DNA of 64,000 nucleotides, taken from NCBI GenBank assembly GCA_017656255.1, contig JACDOE010000011.1:30327-94326 (forward strand), in the 5' to 3' direction. This document shows positions 24,513 through 33,858 of this stretch, one piece after another; position 1 is the first letter of the stretch, and every line of letters begins with the position of its first letter. The notes below the pieces were generated by a model. The model was not told the origin of the DNA, did no database searches, and saw only the letters and a program-made list of their open reading frames with translations. The position numbers were made by a program, and so were the translations under genes. The DNA is from Bacillaceae bacterium. GTDB taxonomy: Bacteria; Bacillota; Bacilli; JACDOE01.

Positions 24513-25181
24513 TCAAGACGGGGCGGCGAGAAAAATATAATCCGGTTCGCCCCGTTCCTGTGGGATCTCCCGGGTTTCTACCCGGGCAAAATACTTCCCA
24601 AGACGTGTGACGAAATCCGGGGAGGAGGTGGCACTCCAGAATGAGAGGACTCCTTCCGGGGATAGCAGGCGGGTCAGCGTTTGCAGCCCTTTTTCTGAAT
24701 AAAGCGCAACATTATCTTCGGTGACAGTCCAGTCTGGGCCGTTATCAATATCGAGGCAGATGGCGTCAAATTTTTCTTCTGTTTGTGTAATCCATGCCAG
24801 TATATCGGCGTGAAGGATGCGGGTACGGGGATTATCCAGGGCATGTCCGGAAAAAGGGGCCAGATGGGTCCGGTTCCATTCAATGATTTTTTGCTCGATT
24901 TCAATGACGGTGGCCTGCTGAACACGGTCATCTTTGAGGGCTTCCGCCAGCGAGTAGCCGGCTCCCAGTCCTCCGATCAGGACACGGGTGGGTGAGGCGG
25001 CTTTTTCCAGAGCGGCGCTCACCAGCAGTCGTTCCGATTCGCCGTTGTAGGTGGCCATGAGAAACGTCCCGTTGCTGATAATCTCATAATGTTCCCCGCG
25101 TCGCTGCAGTTGCAGATCACCGCGCGGGGTCTCGGCACGTTCGATGATGTGCGGACGGTTGTCTTGATGAGGGTCAAACAT
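24513..25181 (-). CDS. Spermidine synthase-like methyltransferase-fold protein
   Basis: 222 residues with the Rossmann fold of spermidine synthases: VLIGGLGAGYSLAEAL (nucleoside-binding loop, about 67-82), ATVIEIEQKIIEWNR and FDAICLDIDNGPDW. It lacks the N-terminal beta-barrel of true spermidine synthases and the normal catalytic Asp pair is replaced by DIDNGPDW, so it may use S-adenosylmethionine differently. Its ATG overlaps the end of the upstream GNAT gene by eight bases, so both form an operon. Substrate unknown. Confidence 0.75.
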   Translation of the reverse strand: MFDPHQDNRPHIIERAETPRGDLQLQRRGEHYEIISNGTFLMATYNGESERLLVSAALEKAASPTRVLIGGLGAGYSLAEALKDDRVQQATVIEIEQKIIEWNRTHLAPFSGHALDNPRTRILHADILAWITQTEEKFDAICLDIDNGPDWTVTEDNVALYSEKGLQTLTRLLSPEGVLSFWSATSSPDFVTRLGKYFARVETREIPQERGEPDYIFLAAPS

Positions 25182-25752
25182 GGTGATTCACCTTTCTTTT
25201 CTGTGAGACATTTTGCAGAAAATGATTGAGAAAATCATGTCGGTAGATGACGTTGAGCATGACCGGGCACTGCTCTCTTTTTTCCATGGTTTCCAGCTGG
25301 ACGGGATATTGTTTGCCTGCGTCCATGGTGACGTAACCCAGTTTTTCCTGGGCACGGATGGAGCGCTTGTTGGCCCGCCGGACGCCGACGAAAATACGTC
25401 TTAAGTTGAGTTTCAGAAAGGCAATCTTGAGGATCTCCTGCTTGGCCAGCCGGTTGTAGCCTTTTCCCCAGACTCTTTTGTCCAGCCAGGTGCCGAGGTG
25501 GGCCTGTCCGGTGTTTAAATTGATTTTCATCAGGGAGATGGAGCCGACGAATTCCCTATTTTCGTCGAGGATGGCCCGGCTGATGGTTTTGCCTTCCCGT
25601 TCTTCCTGCTGAACCTGTCGAATATAGCGGATCGCGTCTTCCGTGGACGTCATGTTAAAGCTGAGATGCTCGGTGACTTCCGGGTCACGCATGATACGGT
25701 ACATGTGTCGGGCATATTGTTTGTCGTGTGGGACGAGATGGACGGTTATCAT
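25174..25752 (-). CDS. GNAT family acetyltransferase (RimJ-like)
   Basis: 192 residues from the ATG at 25752 behind GGAGG. RimJ/RimL-type GNAT: MRDPEVTEHLSF at the start, REFVGSISLMKINLNTGQAHLGTWLDKRVWGKGYNRLAKQEIL covering the acetyl-CoA-binding region (the usual RGxGxG loop is seen as WGKGYN), and VGVRRANKRSIRAQEKLGYV. Enzymes of this type acetylate N-termini or small molecules. Operon partner of the spermidine-synthase-like gene, overlapping it by eight bases. Substrate unknown. Confidence 0.78.
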   Translation of the reverse strand: MITVHLVPHDKQYARHMYRIMRDPEVTEHLSFNMTSTEDAIRYIRQVQQEEREGKTISRAILDENREFVGSISLMKINLNTGQAHLGTWLDKRVWGKGYNRLAKQEILKIAFLKLNLRRIFVGVRRANKRSIRAQEKLGYVTMDAGKQYPVQLETMEKREQCPVMLNVIYRHDFLNHFLQNVSQKRKVNHHV

Positions 25753-25953
25753 CAATTTCCTCCCGCGTTTTTTCCATGTTCTGGTGTTTACTTATACCTT
25801 ATATGAGATTGGGGGTTTTGTAAAATGGGGAGGGGAACGGGTACTCGTTATGACAGGGGCATGTCTGATTTTTATGCAGTATGTTCAAAAATTTGAAGTC
25901 ATATTTTAGAGAATAACGTATTTTATCAATAACTATAAGAAAAGGAGAATTCG

Positions 25954-26823
25954 GTGATGAGCCATCTCGTATTTGTATACGGATCACTCCGCCGCGGCGA
26001 AAAATACCATCATATTCTCTCCCGAGCCAGGTGTGTGGCGGAACAGGCGTGGACACAGGGCCGATTGTATGATACCGGAAACGGCTATCCGGCAATGACC
26101 GTCAGGGACTCATCAGACTATGTTTACGGTGAGTTGTACCGGGTGGATGATCAGACACTGGCGCGGATCGATGAACTGGAAGGTTATACAGACGGGGGAC
26201 GTGACAATCTCTACGATCGGAAGACGACAACAGTGTTGACGGATACCGGTGAGAATGAAGCAGTCGTCTATACGGCGGCGGATCGGGATCTGCTCAAAAC
26301 CCCCGTTCCGTATGGGGACTGGAAATATGCCCTGATGAAACAGGCCGATGAATTTCTTTATTTTGCCTACGGGTCCTGCATGGATGATGATCGTTTCCGC
26401 CAGCAGGATGTGGTGCATCTGTTTCAGGATGTGGAGGGAAGGGGAGTTCTCCATAATTATGTGTTGCGTTTTACGCATCGCTCTTCCTCGGACGGCCTGG
26501 GACGGGCGGATATCGTGGAGGAAAAAGGGGGTATGGTGGAGGGCAAGGTGTACCGGATTTCCCATGACGCCCTCCGTTACCTGGAGTGGCGAGAGGGGGT
26601 GTCAGCCGGGGCGTACCGACCTTCTTTTGTTAACATTCGGATCAATGGGGAGAAGCAGTTGCAAAATGTGTTTACGTTTGTGGTCAAGGATAAACAGGAG
26701 GAGATGGCCCCGCCGCGCGAGTATGCGGAAGAGATCGTACGGGGGGCATCCACGGTATGTAGTTCCCGGTATGTCTGGAAGTTGAAACGGGAGTTGAAAG
26801 AGCGGTTTGGGATGGATGTTTAG
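25954..26823 (+). CDS. Tandem gamma-glutamylcyclotransferase-fold protein (YkqA family)
   Basis: 289 residues (288 if the ATG at 25957 is used; AAAAGGAG serves both). Two GGCT/AIG2 modules are fused: the first begins VFVYGSLRRGEKYH (residues 5-18) and has an acidic candidate catalytic residue in ARIDELEGY; the second begins FLYFAYGSCMDDDRF near residue 132 and has YLEWREGVSAGAYRP. B. subtilis YkqA has the same double architecture. The fold cleaves gamma-glutamyl amines to 5-oxoproline; the two halves probably have different substrates. Cytosolic. A decayed SH3-domain gene follows 14 bases downstream. Confidence 0.82.
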   Translation: MMSHLVFVYGSLRRGEKYHHILSRARCVAEQAWTQGRLYDTGNGYPAMTVRDSSDYVYGELYRVDDQTLARIDELEGYTDGGRDNLYDRKTTTVLTDTGENEAVVYTAADRDLLKTPVPYGDWKYALMKQADEFLYFAYGSCMDDDRFRQQDVVHLFQDVEGRGVLHNYVLRFTHRSSSDGLGRADIVEEKGGMVEGKVYRISHDALRYLEWREGVSAGAYRPSFVNIRINGEKQLQNVFTFVVKDKQEEMAPPREYAEEIVRGASTVCSSRYVWKLKRELKERFGMDV

Positions 26824-26837
26824 TCAAGGAGGTTATC

Positions 26838-27155
26838 ATGCGTTACCTCGTCGCCAAAAAGCAGGATCCGCTTCTGATGACGCTTTGCAAGGTTTATCTG
26901 TTAACGAAAGGGAAATCTATCAGGGTACTGAAAACTAGGATCACTGGATTTATGGTATGACACTGGAAGATCAATGCGAAGGTGGTACGGAGCAAATCCT
27001 GGATAGAAGGTGACACGGGAAGGGTTCTGGCAGACTACTTGGCTAGAGAACTGAATGTGGATAAAAATGAGAAAGTGGTAGGACTTAGACAAATGAACGG
27101 CTGGACCTGGTGTTCCCGAAAGGCTGACGGGAAGAAGGATGGATTCCGGAAATGA
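26838..27155 (+). pseudogene. Decayed tandem SH3-domain protein gene
   Basis: An ATG behind a perfect AGGAGG starts MRYLVAKKQDP, but this frame stops at TGA 26958-26960. The plus-two frame of the same stretch reads VNEREIYQGTEN, stop, DHWIYGMTLEDQCEGGTEQI then LDRR, recognisable as the end of a bacterial SH3 domain. The first frame then resumes as GDTGRVLADYLARELNVDKN followed by NGWTWCSRKADGKKDG, a second variant-SH3 domain, to a stop at 27153-27155. At least two frameshifts and two nonsense codons are needed to join them, so this is a multi-lesion pseudogene, not a sequencing slip. Together with two hairpins it fills the 549-base gap after the YkqA-like gene. Confidence 0.65.
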
Positions 27156-27207
27156 ATTGAAAAAATGTGCGATGAGAAATAGTAGAGAGGATATTGGCTT
27201 GAAAATA

Positions 27208-27230
27208 ATAGCGGAAACCTTTTCCGCTAT
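27208..27230. repeat. GCGGAA hairpin repeat, copy 3
   Basis: ATAGCGGAAA (27208-27217) / TTTCCGCTAT (27221-27230) with a CCT loop, in the gap between the SH3 pseudogene and acuC. Confidence 0.7.
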
Positions 27231-27257
27231 ATTCTAAAAAAACGGCGAAATCGGGAA

Positions 27258-27285
27258 ATAGCGGAAAGCAATTCCGCAATTTTTT
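27258..27285. repeat. GCGGAA hairpin repeat, copy 4
   Basis: ATAGCGGAA-AGCAA-TTCCGCAAT with one mismatch, followed by six T residues; 50 bases after copy 3, so the two are tandem. It may act as a terminator on the + strand. Confidence 0.65.
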
Positions 27286-27312
27286 CCGACTGACCAGATT
27301 CTCTCGCAGAAC

Positions 27313-27365
27313 CAAAAAACACCCGGTCAAACGGACAAAATCCCAACCCATCCGCCACCGGGTGC
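27313..27365 (-). terminator. Terminator of the acu operon
   Basis: On the minus strand CACCCGGT and ACCGGGTG form an 8-bp stem around a 29-base loop, with TTTTTT after the second arm; it lies just past the acuC stop at 27373. Confidence 0.65.
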
Positions 27366-27372
27366 TTTTCAA

Positions 27373-28524
27373 TCACGGAAAAAACCGCAAAATCTGCGCC
27401 ACCGTTTGCCGGTTCTTCTGTTCAATCTCCTTACGCCTTGGAATCGGTTTAAACCAGCCCTCCCGATCAAACAGCGATGCCGGCATCTGAACGGAAGCGC
27501 GCGCCTGCCACTTTTCAAGCCAGTCTTTCGGCATCTCACGATCTTCAACCGGCAAATCGTTCATCGCCATCCAGACCATCGACCAGGCCCGGGGCACCAC
27601 CCGCCAGATATCATATCCGCCGCCCCCGAGGGCAATCCAGCGCCCGTCCGTATGGGCGTGAGCCCATTCATGAATCCACTGCGGAATCTTGCGGTAGGTG
27701 TCCATGGTGATGCTGAGATGCGTCAGCGGGTCAAACCAGTGGGCGTCGCATCCGTGCTGGCTCACAATCACATCGGGTTTAAAGAAATTCAAAACCCGCT
27801 CCATAACCTGCACGAAGGCATCCTGCCAGGATTCATCCTCCGTGAAGGCATCCAGCGGAATGTTGACCGCATAGCCGTATCCGCTTCCTTTACCCCGGTC
27901 GGTAACAAAACCGGTTCCAGGAAATAGATAGCGTCCGGTCTCATGGATGGAAACGGTCATCACGTCCGGTGAATCGTAAAAAGAGGTTTCCACGCCGTCC
28001 CCGTGATGGGCGTCTGTATCAATGTAAAGCACCTTCGCCTGATATTCCCTGACCAGATGGTGAATAAGAACCGAAACATCATTATAAATGCAAAAACCGC
28101 TGGCCCGGCCGGGAAAAGCGTGATGCAGCCCGCCGGCGAAATTGATCCCATGCTCGATTTCCCCGGTCATCACTTTGTCCCCGATCAGAATGGAACCGCC
28201 TACATTTAAAGACGAAGCTTCATGCATCCCCGCAAAAATCGGGGTATCTTCGGTCCCCAGGCCGAAAACTTCAAACTCCTTCGTGTCCGGGTTACCATGG
28301 CCTGCCTGCTGAACCGCTTTCACATATTCCGATGTGTGGTTCAGAAGTAACTGTTCCTCTGTTGCTGCAACCGGCGCCAGAATCTGTGAATCGGGCAACA
28401 TCCCCCACGTCTGTAGCAACTCCACGGTCATTTTCAGGCGTTGCTGGTTAAACGGGTGGTCCTGATGAAACTTGTACCTCAACAACGCATCATCATAGAT
28501 AAAAAGCGGATTACTCTTTTTCAT
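27373..28524 (-). CDS. acuC: Acetoin utilisation protein AcuC (class I-type deacetylase)
   Basis: 383 residues, close to B. subtilis AcuC (387). Histone-deacetylase fold with zinc site and catalytic dyad: GGLHHAFPGRASGFCIYND (tandem His), YIDTDAHHGDGVETSFY (zinc-binding Asp and His) and GGGGYDIWRVV near the C-terminus. AcuC removes the acetyl group that AcuA places on acetyl-CoA synthetase, reactivating it. The ATG overlaps the end of acuB by 14 bases. Last gene of the acuABC operon. Confidence 0.95.
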   Translation of the reverse strand: MKKSNPLFIYDDALLRYKFHQDHPFNQQRLKMTVELLQTWGMLPDSQILAPVAATEEQLLLNHTSEYVKAVQQAGHGNPDTKEFEVFGLGTEDTPIFAGMHEASSLNVGGSILIGDKVMTGEIEHGINFAGGLHHAFPGRASGFCIYNDVSVLIHHLVREYQAKVLYIDTDAHHGDGVETSFYDSPDVMTVSIHETGRYLFPGTGFVTDRGKGSGYGYAVNIPLDAFTEDESWQDAFVQVMERVLNFFKPDVIVSQHGCDAHWFDPLTHLSITMDTYRKIPQWIHEWAHAHTDGRWIALGGGGYDIWRVVPRAWSMVWMAMNDLPVEDREMPKDWLEKWQARASVQMPASLFDREGWFKPIPRRKEIEQKNRQTVAQILRFFP

Positions 28525-29161
28525 AGAAACCCTCTTTCGGCGGCCATACTACCTGATAACCTTTTTCTTCAATTTCTCGGACTACCTGCCGGGGATTGAT
28601 GGTATCGACCCGGAAATTAAGGCGGCGGTTCAGTGGGCCGCTGATCGACGTCATCACACTGTTGATGCACATGCCGTGTTTTTTAAAAACTTCGGCAATA
28701 TCCGCTAGTACGCCGGGTCGGTTGGGAACCTCAACTTTAATCGTGGAGCCGTGGGTATGTAAGCCGGTCAGTTCTATCAAGGCATATAAAATATCTTTCA
28801 TGGTCACGATCCCGACGATCTCCTCACCCTCAATGACGGGCAGACTTCCGATGTTGTTTTCATAGAGCAGCAGGGCGGCTTCTTCAATGTCATCGTCGGG
28901 GTGAATGGTGATGACCATTTTGCTCATAAATTGATGGACCGGGACCCGAATAATTTCCTGATGTTGATCGGGAGATTCCAGGGAAGAGGGATACACTTCC
29001 CGGATATCCCGGTCGGAGACGAGGCCTGCCAGCCGGTCCTCACGGTCGATGGCCAGCAGGTGACGTACATTTCGGGTCAGCATGACGGTCCGTGCCTGTT
29101 GCAGGGTATCATCGGGATGAATCACTGCATAACGCTGGCTCATGATCTGACGAACTTTCAT
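28511..29161 (-). CDS. acuB: AcuB, CBS-domain pair plus ACT domain
   Basis: 216 residues from the ATG at 29161, six bases after GGAGG; another ATG two codons earlier touches the ribosome binding site and is rejected. Two CBS domains (MSQRYAVIHPDDTLQQAR and MSKMVITIHPDDDIEEAA repeats, about 1-135) sense adenine nucleotides in other proteins; an ACT domain follows (VEVPNRPGVLADIAEVF, about 140-210). It lies between acuA and acuC and is thought to adjust the acetylation switch, though its exact role is not established. Confidence 0.93.
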   Translation of the reverse strand: MKVRQIMSQRYAVIHPDDTLQQARTVMLTRNVRHLLAIDREDRLAGLVSDRDIREVYPSSLESPDQHQEIIRVPVHQFMSKMVITIHPDDDIEEAALLLYENNIGSLPVIEGEEIVGIVTMKDILYALIELTGLHTHGSTIKVEVPNRPGVLADIAEVFKKHGMCINSVMTSISGPLNRRLNFRVDTINPRQVVREIEEKGYQVVWPPKEGFYEKE

Positions 29162-29198
29162 GAGCATCCTCCTTTACGAACCGGTTCCGGCGCATGTT

Positions 29199-29831
29199 TC
29201 AATACATGTAGCGGTGGCGCATGCGGAGCCGGTCAAATTTTTGAACGGATTCCATGGGAACGTTCTTGCCGATGCGAACCATCAGGCAGTTGGCTGGATG
29301 GGCGCAGATTTCCGGGTCATCGGTGGCTTCCCATTTGAGGCCGGCACTGCCCATCATTTTTTCCATGACTTTGCGGTATTCCCAGATGTCGAGGCCGGTT
29401 CCCTTCAGGTCCCAGTGCCAGTAATATTCCGTGGTAAAGACGATGTAATTTTCCATAAACGGGTCCATAAACGCCACTTTCAACAGCGCTTTGGAGACCC
29501 CCTGGTTCCGATAGGGAGCGGCGATTTCGATGGCACCCAGTTCGATCAGGTCTTCCATCTCAAAATCAGACCAGCTCTCCATCGGATCGGGATGCAGGAA
29601 GGTGACATACCCGACGACCAGATCGTCTTTTCTGGCGATAATAATACGGCCTTCCGGCAGCTTTGCGATTTCCACCAGGGCGTCTTTCTGTTTGCGGGCG
29701 GGGCGGAAGGCGTTCAGGCCTTCGTGAAATTCCAGGGTAGCCAGGTGTTCGCTGCTGACGGGACCTTCGATGAGCAGACCTCCCTCGTCCGTCGATAATT
29801 CCATTTTATGATACTTTTTGATATGTTTCAT
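29199..29831 (-). CDS. acuA: Protein lysine acetyltransferase AcuA
   Basis: 210 residues from ATG 29831, exactly the length of B. subtilis AcuA, with GAGGTGA upstream. An in-frame ATG at 29948 with its own AAAGGAG would add 39 residues unlike the family. GNAT fold: EMEDLIELGAIEIAAPYRNQGVSKALLKV carries the acetyl-CoA-binding loop; ENYIVFTTEYYWHWDLKGTG and HPANCLMVRIGK are family hallmarks. AcuA acetylates the active-site lysine of acetyl-CoA synthetase and switches it off. In B. subtilis acsA is divergent to this operon; here no acsA is seen. Confidence 0.95.
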   Translation of the reverse strand: MKHIKKYHKMELSTDEGGLLIEGPVSSEHLATLEFHEGLNAFRPARKQKDALVEIAKLPEGRIIIARKDDLVVGYVTFLHPDPMESWSDFEMEDLIELGAIEIAAPYRNQGVSKALLKVAFMDPFMENYIVFTTEYYWHWDLKGTGLDIWEYRKVMEKMMGSAGLKWEATDDPEICAHPANCLMVRIGKNVPMESVQKFDRLRMRHRYMY

Positions 29832-30091
29832 CCCTTCACCTCTGTGGGAAGTGTGTTGGACCGTGTCGGCTTCCGCTTCCGTCCGGACCTGCGGCTTCAG
29901 TTCTACAGGGACTTCATGTTCGATCGGCTTTTGCAATGGTAAGGCCATGTGAACCGTCTCCTTTCCGGTTGATGCGTCAAGATTTTATAGAACGGGCGTC
30001 TTCTCCGATGTTATCGTCTGTTCGCTTTTATTATATATCCGGAGGGTGCGGCCCATGTTCGGTTTTTATAAAACGTAATAAAAACGTCACA

Positions 30092-30106
30092 TTGGAGACG
30101 GTTACA
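30092..30106. promoter_or_regulatory. Candidate cre site (CcpA operator)
   Basis: TTGGAGACGGTTACA matches the cre consensus WTGNAARCGNWWWCA at 14 of 15 positions. It lies 144 bases upstream of the longer acuA start and 253 bases before the MFS gene. The B. subtilis acuABC operon is subject to CcpA control, so catabolite repression is likely; which gene is controlled is not certain. Confidence 0.55.
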
Positions 30107-30358
30107 ATTGTAAAAGTATTTTTACTTGTTTTAATTATTATACGTTTATCTAATTTTTCCTTTAAAAATATATTTGAACTAGTCATCTATCCTTCCCGGT
30201 AAAGCATAAAGATAAACGGTCAGGTCCTGTTCTGTTGCCGATCCGGAAAAAGGGGAAAGGCGGAAGGAAATAGAATAAAAAGAGTTAAATCAGATAGAAA
30301 ATGGATACAGATCAAATAAAATCTTCACCGAATGAAATAAGGGCGTGATCCTATCAAA
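30107..30358. other. AT-rich divergent intergenic region
   Basis: Part of the non-coding stretch between acuA and the MFS gene (over 400 bases in all). It is markedly AT-rich from 30107 to 30200, with the self-complementary GTAAAAGTATTTTTAC at 30110-30125. I see no ORF with a good ribosome binding site and no clear terminator or riboswitch. Confidence 0.4.
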
Positions 30359-31600
30359 TTGTTCAGATCTCTGAAACATCGAAATTTTTTTCTGCTGTGG
30401 CTGGGATTATTCATATCCAATATTGGGACCTGGTCCCAGCTGTTTGTGGAACAGTGGTACATATACAGTCTTAATCATTCTGCCTTCGATATCGGGAAGC
30501 TGATTACCGCCCAGATGCTACCCAATATTCTGTTCATGATCCTCGGCGGTGCCGTCGCCGATCGATTTAATCGAAAAAAACTGCTGCTGTTTACACAAAC
30601 CGGTATGGCGGTGGTCACGACTGTCATTGCCGTACTCATTACCGTGGATGTGATGAGCTTAAACTTGTTTCTTGCCTTTAATTTTATCTACGGGCTGATG
30701 GTCGCGCTTGATATTCCGGCCAGGCGTTCATTTGTTCCCGCGCTTGTTCCAAAAGCCGATTTAGCCAATGCCAACGCGCTTTATGCCGGTACATTTCAAA
30801 TCGCACTGTTTCTGGGGCCGATGGTGGGAAGTATTTTGACGGCTAAATTTGGGTTTCTGATCACCTTTTATTTTAACGCCGTTTCGTTTGCCGGCATTAT
30901 CATCGCCGTTGCGCTCATGAATATCCCGAAAGAAGCGGAAAGAGTACGGGTAAAAAACAGTCTCTGGCGCGATATCGCCGGAACGGGATTCATCCTGAAA
31001 AAGCAGAAAATCATTTTGTTGTTTGTCCTGGCCGGTTTTCTGTTCAGTGCCCTCGGACGCATCGATTATTTGATCCCGCCATTTGTAGAGGGGCATCTGC
31101 AGGATGGGGCGGTCACCACGGGGGTTTTGAATGCTTTCATCGGATTGGGATTGATTGTGGGCGCCGTGGTAGTCGCCAGATTTGATCGGTATCTGAACAG
31201 GCATACGTCACGCTATCTGGTGTTAGCCAGTCTGGCGATGGGGATCATGACCCTGCTTTTTCCGTTTTTTCAATCGCTATATTCCCTCAATGCCGTTTTG
31301 CTGGTGAGGAGCATGGCTGTGCAAATTGGCGCTACGCTGATTCTGACTTCACTCCAGTTTGTGACGGATGAGAAGTATCTCGGCAGGGTGATGGGAATCT
31401 ATAGTGCCGGTCTGGCCGTTGCGGGGCTTGTGTCAGTGCCCATGACGCTCCTGGCTGAGTGGCAGGGGGTTATTGCGTCGTTTGTGATGATCGGGGCGGG
31501 GGCGTTGTTGTTATGTGTGTTTCTTCTTGTTGTGACGTTGAAAAATCGATTTAAAAACCGGTTTGATCAGGGCGGGGAAGAAGTGAAGGGTGGTTTTTGA
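30359..31600 (+). CDS. MFS transporter, EntS/MdtG-like exporter
   Basis: 413-residue membrane protein with about 12 hydrophobic segments. The start FRSLKHRNFFLLWLGLFISNIGTWSQ is typical of MFS_3 exporters (siderophore or drug efflux), and GGAVADRFNRKKLLLFTQTG is the loop 2-3 motif A equivalent; PARRSFVPALVPKADLANANALYAG follows helix 4. The start is a TTG with a weak ribosome binding site. Substrate unknown; drug or small-metabolite efflux is the family role. An imperfect hairpin at 31613-31645 with a T-rich tail may end transcription. Confidence 0.8.
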   Translation: MFRSLKHRNFFLLWLGLFISNIGTWSQLFVEQWYIYSLNHSAFDIGKLITAQMLPNILFMILGGAVADRFNRKKLLLFTQTGMAVVTTVIAVLITVDVMSLNLFLAFNFIYGLMVALDIPARRSFVPALVPKADLANANALYAGTFQIALFLGPMVGSILTAKFGFLITFYFNAVSFAGIIIAVALMNIPKEAERVRVKNSLWRDIAGTGFILKKQKIILLFVLAGFLFSALGRIDYLIPPFVEGHLQDGAVTTGVLNAFIGLGLIVGAVVVARFDRYLNRHTSRYLVLASLAMGIMTLLFPFFQSLYSLNAVLLVRSMAVQIGATLILTSLQFVTDEKYLGRVMGIYSAGLAVAGLVSVPMTLLAEWQGVIASFVMIGAGALLLCVFLLVVTLKNRFKNRFDQGGEEVKGGF

Positions 31601-31744
31601 GATGGACGGATTGCGAATATTAAAATAATCGCATCTTTTTCTATATTCTTAATCGATAGGTTGGGGAGCAATATTCATAGTTTTACTATTAAAAGTTTAA
31701 TTTAAGTTTCTTCAAGGGATGTTTAAAAGCACATCAAAATTCCC

Positions 31745-31773
31745 TTGAACCCCTCTGGAAATGAATGTATGAT
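31745..31773 (+). promoter_or_regulatory. SigA promoter of the thiC leader
   Basis: TTGAAC (31745-31750) and TATGAT (31768-31773) with a 17-base spacer; transcription would start about 15-20 bases before the riboswitch. Confidence 0.7.
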
Positions 31774-31799
31774 AAAAATGTACAATTTCATCACCTGGT

Positions 31800-31901
31800 A
31801 CTACTGGGGGTGCCCGCGAGTGCGGGCTGAGAGAAAAACGCGATGAAGTTTTTCAACCCTTTGGACCTGATCTGGATCATGCCAGCGTAGGAAAGTAGTC
31901 G
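31800..31901 (+). ncRNA. TPP riboswitch (THI-box)
   Basis: The conserved core is unmistakable: GGGGTGCC (31808-31815), GCTGAGAG (31827-31834), ACCCTTTGGACCTGATCTGG (31857-31876) and CCAGCGTAGGAAAGTAGT. The outer P1 stem pairs ACTACT (31801-31806) with AGTAGT (31895-31900). When thiamin pyrophosphate binds, the transcript should fold into the terminator at 31942-31974 and thiC is not made. Confidence 0.97.
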
Positions 31902-31941
31902 TCACCATGAATACTCTGTTTTTTCATGAATGCTGACAATG

Positions 31942-31974
31942 AGCCGGATCCGAATAGGTGGATCCGGCTTTTCT
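31942..31974 (+). terminator. Riboswitch-controlled terminator
   Basis: GCCGGATCC (31943-31951) / GGATCCGGC (31960-31968) perfect 9-bp stem, then TTTTCT. It lies between the TPP aptamer and thiC, as expected for the expression platform. Confidence 0.85.
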
Positions 31975-32034
31975 ATCACATCCGTTCTCTGGACTGATCC
32001 GGGTCGGGTTCTCCTGAAAAAATCCAATTTCTAA

Positions 32035-33705
<1,671 letters not shown>

Positions 33706-33726
33706 ATATGTGAGTGTTGAGATCCA

Positions 33727-33768
33727 GGCCTGTCGATGCGTTCGTCGTCGACAGGCCCTCTGGTTTTA
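33727..33768 (+). terminator. Terminator-like hairpin after thiC
   Basis: GGCCTGTCGA (33727-33736) / TCGACAGGCC (33748-33757), perfect 10-bp stem; the U-tract is interrupted (CTCTGGTTTT). Confidence 0.6.
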
Positions 33769-33858
33769 CTTTCAATCGGTTTCATGGATAACATACTTTA
33801 GATATAATAACTGACAACGTTACATGATACATATTTTGTGAGGGGACATGATACGGAG

